DNA of 64,000 nucleotides from CAKAHY01 sp963522175 (GTDB lineage: Bacteria; Bacillota; Clostridia; Lachnospirales; Lachnospiraceae), in NCBI GenBank assembly GCA_963522175.1, contig CAUQXC010000003.1, positions 1 through 64,000 of the forward strand. Direction: 5' to 3'. The notes under the pieces are model-generated. The model was not told the DNA's origin. It saw only the letters and a list, made by a program, of their open reading frames with translations, and ran no database searches. The position numbers and the translations under genes were made by a program. This document shows positions 9,034 to 18,446 of the stretch, piece after piece; position 1 is the first letter of the stretch, and each line of letters opens with the position of its first letter.

Positions 9034-10110
9034 CTATTTATGTATTAACTTCATTATATCACTGAATACGACAAAACCCATAAAAGCCATCAAAAAGGCA
9101 AAGCCTGTTACATGAACAAAGGTTTCAAGCTTTTTATTCGGCTTCTTTCTTGTCAGCATCTCAAAAATATAAAAAACTATTCTTCCGCCGTCGAGAGCCG
9201 GAATAGGTAAAAGATTCATAACTCCTAAATTGGCACTCAAAAGTACAATTAAACTTGCAACGGACAGGAAAACAACCTTTAAGCCATATTTACCGGATTC
9301 ATCTATGGTGTCGCTTACAAAATTAACTATGCCTACGGGACCGCTTATCTGCTCCGGTCCTATCAAGCCCGTTATCATAGCCCTAAGTCCACCCAGAGTA
9401 CTTCTTATATTAAAATAAACTTCATAGGCACTGTAACCTAAAAGCGAAAATAACGAAGCAGGCTTAACAGATTCGGCATTCCATATAAAGCCCAAAAGTT
9501 CCCTTCCCGCTTCTTCACTGAACTTAGGTTTTAGGGAATAGCTGTAATTTGTAACAACACCGTTTTCATTTCTTTTAACCTCTATGTTATATTCCGTAAC
9601 ATTATTTGTCAGTGTATATAAGCGATAATCTTCTAAAATCACAAGCTTATGCCCGTTTACTTTTGTTATGATATCTCCCGTTTTAATTCCCGCCTCCTGT
9701 GCCGGAAAGTCGGACATAACTTCTCCTACAACAGGTTTTGTAATACCGCCGACAGAAATAACAAAAATAGAAACGACAAATGCAAGTATAAAATTAAATA
9801 AAGGTCCCGCAAAAACAACCATGAATCTTTCCCATACCGATTTTGCATGGAAGCTTTTCTTCATTTTTTCAGGATCTATATCCTCGTCATCCTCGAAATC
9901 ATCCTCTCCGAGCATACGACAGGAACCTCCGAAAGGAAGCAACTTAAGAGAATATAAAGTCTCTTTGCCTTTATACTTAAGTATCCTCGGCCCCATACCG
10001 ACAGAAAATTCCAAAACTTCTATTCCATACATTTTTGCAAATATAAAGTGACCGAATTCATGAATCGTTACGATAACACTGAATATAAGCAATGCAATAA
10101 TTATATTCAT
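9034..10110 (-). CDS. rseP: Site-2 protease family zinc metalloprotease RseP/RasP
   Basis: A membrane-embedded protease of 358 residues. The zinc motif HEFGH is at residues 17-21 in the first membrane segment. One PDZ domain follows at about residues 120-190 (AGIKTGDIITKVNGHK), and the third zinc ligand is in the LLPIPALDGGR motif. In Gram-positives such enzymes cut anti-sigma factors and signal-peptide remnants within the membrane. An ECF sigma / anti-sigma pair exists elsewhere in the window (33.2-35.2 kb), but no link is shown. The start overlaps the dxr stop by one base (TAATG), with AGGAG before it. Confidence 0.95.
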   Translation of the reverse strand: MNIIIALLIFSVIVTIHEFGHFIFAKMYGIEVLEFSVGMGPRILKYKGKETLYSLKLLPFGGSCRMLGEDDFEDDEDIDPEKMKKSFHAKSVWERFMVVFAGPLFNFILAFVVSIFVISVGGITKPVVGEVMSDFPAQEAGIKTGDIITKVNGHKLVILEDYRLYTLTNNVTEYNIEVKRNENGVVTNYSYSLKPKFSEEAGRELLGFIWNAESVKPASLFSLLGYSAYEVYFNIRSTLGGLRAMITGLIGPEQISGPVGIVNFVSDTIDESGKYGLKVVFLSVASLIVLLSANLGVMNLLPIPALDGGRIVFYIFEMLTRKKPNKKLETFVHVTGFAFLMAFMGFVVFSDIMKLIHK

Positions 10111-11267
10111 TAACTCCTATACTCCTTCTCAAACTCGGAAAGACCGAGCTCGGTATCTTTTTTGATACTCAGAATATCACAAAGATTTGGATTTTCTATG
10201 AACTTATGATTATTCATAGCATATTTTATATATTCTATTATATCAAGATACCTTATTTTTTCATCAAGAAACAAAGACACTGCATATTCGTTTGCGGCAT
10301 TAAAAACGGTAGGCATACTTCCTCCACGTTTTATTGCTTCAAATGCAAGCTTGGGACCTTCAAAAACTTCCATATCCGGCTTTTCTATATTTATAGAAAA
10401 AAGCTTTGTAAAGTCAAGTCTCTCGCCCTTTAAAAATCTTCTTTCCGGATATAAAAGAGCATACTGTATGGGTAAATGCATATCAGGTGTCCCGAGCTGC
10501 GCAATAACGGATCCGTCCTCAAATTCCACCATGGAATGAATTATAGACTGAGGCTGCACGATAATTTCAATATTCTCCGGCTTTACACCGAAAAGCCAAT
10601 ACGCTTCTATAAGCTCTAAGCCTTTATTTACCATAGTTGAACTGTCTACGGTTATTTTTTTACCCATGGACCAGTTCGGATGCTTTAAAGCATCCGAAAG
10701 CTTAACATCTGCAAGCTGTTCTTTCGTATAACCTCTGAAAGGACCGCCGCTTGCGGTAAGTAAAATGCGGCTTACTTTATTGCCTTCATTGCCTTGAAGA
10801 CACTGAAAAACTGCACTGTGTTCACTGTCGACAGGAAAGATATTAACCTTCATCTGCTTCGCCAAAGGCATAATTATGTGTCCGGCGCAGCACAGGCTTT
10901 CTTTATTGGCAAGGGCGATATCTTTTTTGGCTTTAATTGCCTCTATTGTAGGCTCTATTCCTATCATTCCCACCAAGGCGCTTACGACAATATCGGCTTC
11001 TTCAAAAACAGCAACTCCTATAAGCCCTTCCATTCCGAACAGAATCTTGCATCCGATATCCGAAATTTTTTCTTTGAGTTCATTTGCCAAGGCTTCATCC
11101 TCAACGCTTACAAGCTTAGGCTTGAATTCTCTTATCTGTTTTTCAAAAAGCTGTATATTTTTTCCGCAGCTCATGGCAACAAGATCTAAATCATCATTTT
11201 CTCTTATAATATCCAAGGTTTGAGTTCCTATAGAACCTGTAGAGCCCAAAATTGAAACTTTCTTCAT
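10110..11267 (-). CDS. dxr: 1-deoxy-D-xylulose 5-phosphate reductoisomerase
   Basis: DXR (IspC), 385 residues, the NADPH-dependent step that commits DXP to the MEP pathway. The Rossmann motif SILGSTGSIGTQTLDII is at the N-terminus. Metal and substrate residues are in VDSEHSAVFQ, and ASGGPFRGY is typical of the family. It is placed between cdsA and rseP as in many Firmicutes. The start is ATG 11267 with GAGGATG upstream. Nothing unusual. Confidence 0.97.
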   Translation of the reverse strand: MKKVSILGSTGSIGTQTLDIIRENDDLDLVAMSCGKNIQLFEKQIREFKPKLVSVEDEALANELKEKISDIGCKILFGMEGLIGVAVFEEADIVVSALVGMIGIEPTIEAIKAKKDIALANKESLCCAGHIIMPLAKQMKVNIFPVDSEHSAVFQCLQGNEGNKVSRILLTASGGPFRGYTKEQLADVKLSDALKHPNWSMGKKITVDSSTMVNKGLELIEAYWLFGVKPENIEIIVQPQSIIHSMVEFEDGSVIAQLGTPDMHLPIQYALLYPERRFLKGERLDFTKLFSINIEKPDMEVFEGPKLAFEAIKRGGSMPTVFNAANEYAVSLFLDEKIRYLDIIEYIKYAMNNHKFIENPNLCDILSIKKDTELGLSEFEKEYRS

Positions 11268-11279
11268 TATTTCATCCTC

Positions 11280-12077
11280 TTATAAAAACATTAGCGCAAA
11301 GAATATAGCGGGAGCGGTAAATAATATGCTGTCAAAACGATCCAAAACGCCTCCGTGCCCCGGAATAATTTTCCCGAAATCCTTTATATCGTGATTTCTT
11401 TTAATCGCAGAAGCCGCGAGATCTCCTATTTGCGATATTACCGAGCCTATAGCACAGGCACAGGCAATACTGAAAATCGGATTTTCAAGGTTCCTTATTC
11501 TTGAGCCCAAAACAAGCGCATAAATTACACCGATTAAAGTGGAACCCAAAACTCCTCCTATACAACCTTCTATTGATTTTTTAGGACTTAGCTTAGGAAA
11601 AGCCTTATGCTTTCCAATAAGCATTCCCACAGCATAGGCACAGGTATCGCTCCCCCAGCCGGAGATTATTATAAGCCATACCAGATATTGCCCGTCAGGA
11701 TATATCCTTACTTTATAAATATAAGCAAAGAGAACTCCTACATATAAAATGCCGAAAAATGCCGTACTTATCTGCTCCGTCTTAAATTCCGGAAAGGTAA
11801 ATACGTAAAATCCTAAAAATACAAGTAATGTCGAGATGAAGAGCAGCATAATATATTCTTCCTTGTTATATAAGATCAAAAAATAATATATTATTGTGCA
11901 GATATAGCCCATATATGATGTTACTTTTCCTTCAAGCTTAAGAGCCTTATACAGCTCGTATAAACCGGTCAAAGAAAGAATAAGTGTTGTAGCCCAAAGA
12001 AGAATTCCCCCGCTTCCTATAATAAAAACGGAAAGGATTATCAAAATTATTCCGCTTATTAGTCTGGTTACAAACAT
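11280..12077 (-). CDS. cdsA: Phosphatidate cytidylyltransferase
   Basis: CdsA, 265 residues with about eight hydrophobic segments. It makes CDP-diacylglycerol from phosphatidate and CTP at the membrane, the branch point for phosphatidylglycerol and cardiolipin. The family signature is visible near the C-terminus (KDFGKIIPGHGGVLDRFDS). Its start overlaps the uppS stop by one base (TAATG), and GGAGG lies seven bases before the ATG. Confidence 0.95.
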   Translation of the reverse strand: MFVTRLISGIILIILSVFIIGSGGILLWATTLILSLTGLYELYKALKLEGKVTSYMGYICTIIYYFLILYNKEEYIMLLFISTLLVFLGFYVFTFPEFKTEQISTAFFGILYVGVLFAYIYKVRIYPDGQYLVWLIIISGWGSDTCAYAVGMLIGKHKAFPKLSPKKSIEGCIGGVLGSTLIGVIYALVLGSRIRNLENPIFSIACACAIGSVISQIGDLAASAIKRNHDIKDFGKIIPGHGGVLDRFDSILFTAPAIFFALMFL

Positions 12078-12784
12078 TATCGACCTCCGAATCTTCTTTC
12101 TCTTTTATCGTAGCTTTCTATAGCCTTTAATAACTCCGCCTTATCAAAATCGGGCCACAAGGTATCCGTTATATAAACCTCCGAATAGGCTATCTGCCAC
12201 AGGAGATAGTTACTTATCCTGAATTCACCGCTTGTTCTTATCAACAGATCCGGATCCGGTATTCCATTTGTGTCAAGATATGAGGCGATAAGTTCTTCCG
12301 TAATATCGTTTGCCGTAATCTCTTTATTTTCCACAATTTTAGCTACGGCCCTTCTTATCTCGTCTCTGGAACCGTAATTCACCGCAAAAATAAAGACCAT
12401 TCCGGTATTGTTTTTTGTGCTTTCAACAAGAAAATCTATGCCTTCTATTATATCCTGCGAAAATCGTGACTTATCGCCTATCATTTTCACCTTGACATTA
12501 TTTTCGTTTGCGACACCGACAAGCTTTTTCATGTAAAATCTGAAAAGCTGCATAAGGGCGGAAACTTCTTCTTCACTTCTTTTCCAGTTTTCGGTGGAAA
12601 AGCCGTAAACCGTAAGATATTCCACACCTAATCTTGCACAGTCCTCAACAGTTTTTTCAAGCGTTTCGCAACCTGCTTTATGCCCCATTGCTCTGGGCAA
12701 AAATCTTTTTTTTGCCCAGCGTCCGTTACCGTCCAAAATAATGGCGATATGTCTCGGTATCTTAAGTTCATTAATATTATCCAT
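12077..12784 (-). CDS. uppS: Isoprenyl transferase (undecaprenyl diphosphate synthase)
   Basis: A cis-prenyltransferase of 235 residues that elongates farnesyl diphosphate to undecaprenyl diphosphate, the lipid carrier for peptidoglycan. Conserved blocks are visible: IPRHIAIILDGNGRWAK (catalytic Asp), TVYGFSTENWKR, and the C-terminal DLLIRTSGEFRISNYLLWQ. AGAGG precedes ATG 12784. It sits downstream of a hairpin that separates it from frr. Confidence 0.96.
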   Translation of the reverse strand: MDNINELKIPRHIAIILDGNGRWAKKRFLPRAMGHKAGCETLEKTVEDCARLGVEYLTVYGFSTENWKRSEEEVSALMQLFRFYMKKLVGVANENNVKVKMIGDKSRFSQDIIEGIDFLVESTKNNTGMVFIFAVNYGSRDEIRRAVAKIVENKEITANDITEELIASYLDTNGIPDPDLLIRTSGEFRISNYLLWQIAYSEVYITDTLWPDFDKAELLKAIESYDKRERRFGGR

Positions 12785-12800
12785 TTTTACCTCTGTATGC

Positions 12801-12830
12801 TAAAACATGGGTAGCATAAGTTACCCATGT
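12801..12830 (-). terminator. Intra-operon hairpin between frr and uppS
   Basis: A perfect nine-base stem ACATGGGTA / TACCCATGT (12805-12813 and 12822-12830) with an eight-base loop is followed by TTTT on the minus strand. The T-run is short, so it is probably a leaky terminator or an RNA-processing/stability element that lowers uppS-to-polC expression relative to pyrH-frr. Confidence 0.5.
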
Positions 12831-12845
12831 CCTAATCTACTCTTT

Positions 12846-13400
12846 TTATACTGTCATTATCTCTTTAGATTTGTTTTCAACGGCAGTATCTATTTTTTCA
12901 ATAGCTTTATCCGTAATCTTTTGGATCTTTGCATCTCCGGTCTTAACATCATCCTCTGTTATTTCTCCGGATTTTTCCAACTTTTTAATGGTTTCTATAC
13001 CGTCTCTTCTGATATTTCTGATAGCAACCTTTGCCGCTTCACCTTTTTTCTTAATATCCTTTACAAGCTCTTTTCTTCTGTCCTCGGTAAGCTCCGGGAA
13101 GATAAGTCTTATACTCGTTCCGTCATTTGTAGGATTTATTCCAAGCTCAGACATATTTATTGCTTTTTCTATTTCTTTCAGAAGACTTTTTTCCCAAGGC
13201 TGAATAAGTATCATTCTAGGCTCCGGAACGGATATATTGCCTACCTGCTGTAAAGGAGTCGGTGTTCCGTAATAATCAACCTTTATTTTGTCAAGTACAT
13301 GAGGGTTTGCTCTCCCCGCACGGATTTGCATAAAATCTTCCTTTAAAACGTCTATTGTTTTTTCCATTTTTGCTTCATGTAATTTAATTGTTTCTTGCAT
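12846..13400 (-). CDS. frr: Ribosome recycling factor
   Basis: RRF, 184 residues, the usual length. With EF-G it splits the post-termination ribosome. The long helical ends and the conserved stretch RAGRANPHVLDKIKVDYYG are clear. AGGAGG precedes ATG 13400. It lies nine bases after pyrH, the standard neighbour. Confidence 0.97.
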   Translation of the reverse strand: MQETIKLHEAKMEKTIDVLKEDFMQIRAGRANPHVLDKIKVDYYGTPTPLQQVGNISVPEPRMILIQPWEKSLLKEIEKAINMSELGINPTNDGTSIRLIFPELTEDRRKELVKDIKKKGEAAKVAIRNIRRDGIETIKKLEKSGEITEDDVKTGDAKIQKITDKAIEKIDTAVENKSKEIMTV

Positions 13401-13409
13401 ACTATCCTC

Positions 13410-14114
13410 CTAAACCGTAACCTTGGTTCCGTTTATTTTTCCTAAAACAGCATTTTTTATACTGTCTTTCTCATTTAAATCAAATACAAAAAGGGGCATT
13501 TTTGCTTCCATACACATAACGGAAGCAGTTAAATCCACTACTGTAAGCTTCTTATTTATTACCTCTTCGATGCTGATTTCATCGTAACGCTTGGCATCCT
13601 TGTTGATCTTAGGATCGCTGTCATACACTCCGTCAACGGACTTGGCAAGAAGTATGAGATCCGCTTCAAGCTCTATAGCCCTCAAAACTATACCGGTATC
13701 CGTTGAAAAATACGGATGCCCCGTTCCTCCTGCAAAAAAGACTACCTTACCGCTTTTAAAGCTTTCATTCACGGCATCTTTTGAAAAGAGTTTTGTCATG
13801 GTACCACATACAAAGGGTGAATATATATCGGTTGACATACCCTCACTTCTGAATATTTCAGAAACATAAATACAGTTCATGACAGTGGCTAACATACCTA
13901 TCTGATCCGCCTTGGTCCTGTCCATACGTTCGCTTGTTCTTCCGCGCCAGTAGTTCCCACCGCCGATAACCACTCCTATGTCTATACCTTTATCAACACT
14001 GATCTTGACCTGTCTCGCCACATCTCTGACCTTATCTTCATTGTAGCCGGTACCCGCTCCGTCCAATGCCAAAGCTTCTCCGCTAAGCTTAAGTAAAACC
14101 CTTTTTATATCCAT
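13410..14114 (-). CDS. pyrH: UMP kinase
   Basis: PyrH, 234 residues, a hexameric amino-acid-kinase-family enzyme that phosphorylates UMP to UDP and is normally controlled by UTP and GTP. Motifs include KRVLLKLSGEAL at the start, VIGGGNYWRGR, and the GTGHPYFSTDTG segment. ATG 14114 was chosen because the protein homology begins there and AAGGAA precedes it. A TTG at 14177 and an ATG at 14150 extend the frame but add an unrelated leader. First gene of the pyrH-to-polC operon. Confidence 0.96.
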   Translation of the reverse strand: MDIKRVLLKLSGEALALDGAGTGYNEDKVRDVARQVKISVDKGIDIGVVIGGGNYWRGRTSERMDRTKADQIGMLATVMNCIYVSEIFRSEGMSTDIYSPFVCGTMTKLFSKDAVNESFKSGKVVFFAGGTGHPYFSTDTGIVLRAIELEADLILLAKSVDGVYDSDPKINKDAKRYDEISIEEVINKKLTVVDLTASVMCMEAKMPLFVFDLNEKDSIKNAVLGKINGTKVTV

Positions 14115-14176
14115 AATAAATTCCTTATCTTTATGTAATAGTACAGGCATCTGAAACAATGCCTTATTTCGAGACA

Positions 14177-14205
14177 ATTATATCATACAAAAAAAATTTT
14201 TACAC
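14177..14205 (-). promoter_or_regulatory. Extended -10 promoter for the pyrH operon
   Basis: Minus-strand TGATATAAT gives a perfect TATAAT (14177-14182) with the TGn extension. The -35 region (GTGTAA, 14200-14205) is poor, as is common for extended -10 promoters. Start of transcription near 14170, leader about 55 bases. Confidence 0.6.
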
Positions 14206-14237
14206 CGAAAATTTTCAATTTAGAAAATATTTAGATA

Positions 14238-16100
14238 TTACTCTCCCAGTTTGTTTCCCGTATATAAGCTGTGGTACTTTCCTTTTGCAGCCAAAAGCTC
14301 TTCGTGGCTTCCTCTTTCTATTATACGTCCCTGCTCAAGAACCATGATGCAATCGGCGTTTTTAATTGTAGAAAGTCTGTGGGCTATTACAAAACTTGTA
14401 CGTCCTTTCATAAGAGAATCCATACCTCTTTGAACAAGCACTTCCGTACGTGTATCTATTGATGAGGTCGCTTCATCGAGTATAAGTACCGGAGGATTTG
14501 CAACCGCCGCCCTTGCTATAGCAAGAAGCTGTCTCTGACCTTGAGAAAGCTTTCCGCCGTCACCGGAAATAAGCGTATTATAGCCTTCCGGAAATCTGTC
14601 GATAAAGCCGTGAGCGTTAGCCAGCTTTGCTGCGGCTATACAGTCCTCATCGCTCGCATCTTCTCTTCCGTAACGAATATTTTCTATTATGGTTCCGGTA
14701 AACAAATGAGTATCCTGTAAAACAATGCCCAAGCTTTTTCTTAAATCCGATTTTTTGATTTTATCTATATTTATTCCGTCATAACGGATTTTTCCCGAAT
14801 TTATATCATAAAATCTGTTCAGCAGGTTCGTTATAGTTGTTTTTCCGGCACCTGTGGAACCGACAAAAGCAACCTTTTGTCCCTTGTTTGCATACAGGTT
14901 TATATCGTGAAGAACTATCTTATCTTTTACATATCCGAAATCCACATTTTCCATAACGATATCGCCTTCAAGCTTTGTATATGTGGTTGTACCGTCTTCC
15001 TTATGAAAATGCTTCCATGCCCAGACACCGGTTCTTTTTTCGCTTTCACTAAGCACACCGTTTTCTTCTTTTGCGTTGACAAGCTCCACATAACCCTCGT
15101 CCTCTTCAAGCTTTTCATCTAAAAGAGCCTGTATTCTTGCAGCACCGGCATTTGCCATGATCACAGAATTAAGCTGTTGACTCATTTGTGAAAAAGGTTG
15201 GTTAAAGCTCTTTACCAAAGTAAGAAAAGCCACAAGCGCCCCTACGCTGAGTCCGAACCTGCCGCTTACCGCAAGCAGAGCTCCCAGTAAAGCCGTAATA
15301 ATATAAGACAGATTCCCCAACTGAAAAACTATAGGGATGATTATGTTGGAATAGCCTGTAGCCTTGTTTGCGCTCTCCCTAAGCTTTGAACTGAGTTCAT
15401 TAAAATCTGATATGGCTTCATGCTCATGAGTAAATACTTTTATAACCTTCTGTCCGCTTATCATCTCTTCCACATAAGCATTAAGCTTTGCGAGATTTTC
15501 CTGCTGTTCTCCGAAAAATTTCCCTGAAAACTTTGCAACCTTTGCCGTTGTATAAAGGGTCAGGGCTGTAAGAAAAAGGCTTAAAAAGGTCAAGGGAACA
15601 TTAAGTACAAACATTGTGACAAGAACACTGCTTATTGTCACGGCGGCACTTAAAAGCTGAGGAAAAGCCTGACCTATGAACTGTCTTAGGGTGTCCGTAT
15701 CGTTTGTATATATTGACATTATATCGCCGTAAGCATGGGTGTCAAAATATTGTACGGGCAGCTTTTCCATATGCTCGAATAAGCGATACCTTATCTTTTT
15801 CATGGTTCCCTGACTTACATTGACCATTATTCTTGTATACATGTATGAGCAGAGAACTCCCGAAGCGTAAATAAAAGCAAGTCTAATTAAAGCCTTAAAA
15901 AGCGGGGTAAAATCCGGATTTTCCTGACTTATAAGCGGCTCTATGTAGCTGTCGATCAGAGTCTTTAAAAAGGTGGAGCCGTAGACTGTAGCGTATGCAT
16001 TGCCCAAAACGCCCAGAATAACAAAAATCATATAAAACCAATAATCTTTAATTATTATGGCTATTATCTGTCCCAAACCGTTTTTACTTTTTCGGTTCAT
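14238..16100 (-). CDS. ABC exporter half-transporter with catalytically intact Walker B (subunit 2 of a pair)
   Basis: A 620-residue fusion of six membrane segments and an ATPase domain. The ATPase has Walker A GSTGAGKTT, a non-canonical signature LSQGQRQ, and Walker B LILDEATSSID with the catalytic Glu. The partner upstream has the opposite pattern, so the two form a heterodimeric exporter with one degenerate ATP site (as in TM287/288 or BmrCD). ATG 16100 was chosen: AGGAGG stands in front of it, and the longer frame starts only with TTG at 16142. It begins one base after the partner's stop. Substrate unknown; multidrug or peptide export are the usual roles. Confidence 0.9.
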   Translation of the reverse strand: MNRKSKNGLGQIIAIIIKDYWFYMIFVILGVLGNAYATVYGSTFLKTLIDSYIEPLISQENPDFTPLFKALIRLAFIYASGVLCSYMYTRIMVNVSQGTMKKIRYRLFEHMEKLPVQYFDTHAYGDIMSIYTNDTDTLRQFIGQAFPQLLSAAVTISSVLVTMFVLNVPLTFLSLFLTALTLYTTAKVAKFSGKFFGEQQENLAKLNAYVEEMISGQKVIKVFTHEHEAISDFNELSSKLRESANKATGYSNIIIPIVFQLGNLSYIITALLGALLAVSGRFGLSVGALVAFLTLVKSFNQPFSQMSQQLNSVIMANAGAARIQALLDEKLEEDEGYVELVNAKEENGVLSESEKRTGVWAWKHFHKEDGTTTYTKLEGDIVMENVDFGYVKDKIVLHDINLYANKGQKVAFVGSTGAGKTTITNLLNRFYDINSGKIRYDGINIDKIKKSDLRKSLGIVLQDTHLFTGTIIENIRYGREDASDEDCIAAAKLANAHGFIDRFPEGYNTLISGDGGKLSQGQRQLLAIARAAVANPPVLILDEATSSIDTRTEVLVQRGMDSLMKGRTSFVIAHRLSTIKNADCIMVLEQGRIIERGSHEELLAAKGKYHSLYTGNKLGE

Positions 16101-16101
16101 C

Positions 16102-17850
16102 CTATTCCCCCTCCTTCTTATCAAAATCTCCCGAAGTTTCAAGCTGTACCATTGCTATGGTTTTGTAAATTTCATTGCTTTCCATCAGATTTTCGTGTGT
16201 ATCAAAGGCATTAACCCTTCCTTCATCCATTACTATAATCCTGTCGGCATCTTTTATTGATGAAATTCTTTGTGCAATAATAAGCTTTGTGGTATCTCTC
16301 AAATCATTCTTAAGAGCCTTCCTTATTTTTGCATCGGTAGCTGTATCGACCGCCGAAGTGGAGTCGTCGAATATTATTATTTTAGGGTTTTTTAAAATCG
16401 CCCTTGCTATGCAAAGTCTCTGCTTTTGTCCCCCGGATACGTTACTTCCGCCCTGTTCTATATAGGTATCGTAAGCATCCGGAAGTCTTTCTATAAATTC
16501 ATCGGCACAGGCTATTTCACAGGCTCTTTTACATTCATCAAGACTTGCTTCCTTATTACCCCAACGAAGGTTTTCAAGTATGGTTCCGCTAAACAGTTCA
16601 TTTTTTTGTAAAACAACCGAAACCCTGTTACGCAAAACATCTATATCATATGACCTGACATCAAGCCCTCCTACCTTTACGCTGCCTTCGCTGACATCAT
16701 AAAGTCTGCTTATAAGATTTATAAGAGAAGATTTTGAGCTTCCCGTTCCTCCTATAATTCCTATGGTTTCACCGCTTTTAATGTTTAAGCTTATATCTTC
16801 CAGAACATATTTTTTACTGCCTTTTTTATATGAAAAGCATACATTTTCAAATTCAATGCTTCCGTCCTTTACTTCTCTGACAGGGTTTTCAATATTTTTA
16901 ATATCCGGCTCTTCTATGAACACCTCATGTATACGCTTTGCACTTGCTTCACTTATGACAATCATTACAAATACAAAAGCAAGCATCATAAGCGCCATCA
17001 TCATATTCATAATGTAGGTGTATAAGCTTGTAAGCTCTCCCGTTGTAAGCTTACCCACAACAATATAGCGAGCACCGAACCATGAAATTGCAAGCATGGA
17101 AGTATAAACGGTAAAAAGCATTACAGGGTTGGAGTAGGCAACTCCCGCCTCCGCTTTTACAAACATTTTGTAAAGATTTGATATTGCCTTATCAAACTTT
17201 CCTATCTCATAATCTTCCTTAACAAAGGACTTCACGACTCTGATTCCTCTTACGTTTTCCTGCACTCCGGCATTGAGCTCATCATACATATCAAAAACAA
17301 GTGTAAAGGTTTTCAGTCCTACTTTTATTATATAAGCCATTATGGTAGCGAGAAAAATTGTGGCAAAAAGAAAAATGAGTGACAAAGACGGACTTATTAT
17401 TATGGTCATAACCATAGAAAATATCAATGTTGCAGGGGCTCTCATAAGAAGTCGTATAACCATTTGATATGAATTTTGTACATTGGTCACATCCGTTGTA
17501 AGCCTTGTAACCAAACCCGCTGTAGAAAATTTATCTATATTTGAGAACGAAAAGCCTTGAATATGTGAAAACATTCCCTCACGTAAGTTTGCGGCAAAAC
17601 CGCTGCTTGCACTTGCGGCAAATTTCCCCGAGTATATGCCGAAAGCAAGCCCTAATACACACATAAGCACCATAAGAGCTCCGTAAGTATATACCGCTTT
17701 CATATCGGAATTATTGATTCCCCTGTCTATCATCATCGCCATCACTATGGGAATAAAGGTTTCAAAGGCAACCTCACCCACGGTAAAAAATACGGTTAAT
17801 AAGGAATCCTTTTTATACTGTTTAATATACTTCATCAGTGTCGCAAACAT
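16102..17850 (-). CDS. ABC exporter half-transporter with degenerate Walker B (subunit 1 of a pair)
   Basis: A 582-residue ABC exporter with N-terminal membrane domain and C-terminal ATPase. Walker A is GGTGSSKSS and the signature is the canonical SGGQKQR. The Walker B reads IIIFDDSTSAVD, with Asp in place of the catalytic Glu. In heterodimeric exporters this subunit supplies the degenerate site, while its signature serves the partner's active site. AGGAGG precedes ATG 17850. It is 26 bp after the fthC stop and probably the distal part of the phoH transcription unit. Confidence 0.9.
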   Translation of the reverse strand: MFATLMKYIKQYKKDSLLTVFFTVGEVAFETFIPIVMAMMIDRGINNSDMKAVYTYGALMVLMCVLGLAFGIYSGKFAASASSGFAANLREGMFSHIQGFSFSNIDKFSTAGLVTRLTTDVTNVQNSYQMVIRLLMRAPATLIFSMVMTIIISPSLSLIFLFATIFLATIMAYIIKVGLKTFTLVFDMYDELNAGVQENVRGIRVVKSFVKEDYEIGKFDKAISNLYKMFVKAEAGVAYSNPVMLFTVYTSMLAISWFGARYIVVGKLTTGELTSLYTYIMNMMMALMMLAFVFVMIVISEASAKRIHEVFIEEPDIKNIENPVREVKDGSIEFENVCFSYKKGSKKYVLEDISLNIKSGETIGIIGGTGSSKSSLINLISRLYDVSEGSVKVGGLDVRSYDIDVLRNRVSVVLQKNELFSGTILENLRWGNKEASLDECKRACEIACADEFIERLPDAYDTYIEQGGSNVSGGQKQRLCIARAILKNPKIIIFDDSTSAVDTATDAKIRKALKNDLRDTTKLIIAQRISSIKDADRIIVMDEGRVNAFDTHENLMESNEIYKTIAMVQLETSGDFDKKEGE

Positions 17851-17876
17851 TATAAATCCTCCTACTTTCCATTATT

Positions 17877-18446
17877 TTAAATAATGCTGTCCATTTTTAT
17901 GTCATAAGCTTCATACTCAAAATCCAGCTCTTTCGCAAAATCATGTGAAACACCCAAGAGATAGTTATTTTTTTTATCGGCAAAATATCTGTCGTAGTAG
18001 CCTCCCCCGTAGCCCATTCGAACCTTGTCCTTATGTATACCTACACAGGGAGTTATAACAAAGGCATTGTCTATATCGGGAACTTCGGTACAGAATTTCT
18101 TCGGCTCCATAACGTTAAAATTACCTTTTTCCAGTTCATCAAACGAATTTACAATATAAAAATTCATTTTCTTTTTATCAACTCTCGGAAATAAGAGCTT
18201 AAGTTCTAGTTCTTTTGTGTCATATTCTTTCTTAAGCAGCTTTACATAAAACTCTCTCAAATCTATTTCGTTATTTAATGGGTAATAGGCACAAACTTTT
18301 AAGATATTATTTTTATATTTTCCAAGATACTCGTGAAAAAGCTTTTCAAGTTTTTTAACACAAATACCGCTTTTTTCAATAAGCTCCTCTTTTGTCAAAG
18401 CTTCTCTCGTTTTTATAAGCTCCTTTCTAAGATCAGCTTTCTTCAT
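17877..18446 (-). CDS. fthC: 5-formyltetrahydrofolate cyclo-ligase
   Basis: MTHFS (YgfA/YqgN family), 189 residues. It converts 5-formyl-THF to 5,10-methenyl-THF with ATP. The family landmarks are YYPLNNEIDLR, LLFPRVDKKKMNFY and the C-terminal phosphate-binding RMGYGGGYYDRYF. GGGGTGG precedes ATG 18446. It overlaps the end of the DUF896 gene by 14 bases. Confidence 0.93.
   Translation of the reverse strand: MKKADLRKELIKTREALTKEELIEKSGICVKKLEKLFHEYLGKYKNNILKVCAYYPLNNEIDLREFYVKLLKKEYDTKELELKLLFPRVDKKKMNFYIVNSFDELEKGNFNVMEPKKFCTEVPDIDNAFVITPCVGIHKDKVRMGYGGGYYDRYFADKKNNYLLGVSHDFAKELDFEYEAYDIKMDSII

Noticed and set aside
14115..14177. Longer PyrH N-terminus from TTG 14177
   Set aside because: The extra residues do not belong to the kinase fold, and the promoter -10 overlaps this position.
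14206..14237. Terminator between the ABC exporter and pyrH
   Set aside because: Only a weak A/T stem (ATTTTC/GAAAAT) is visible; read-through into pyrH cannot be excluded.
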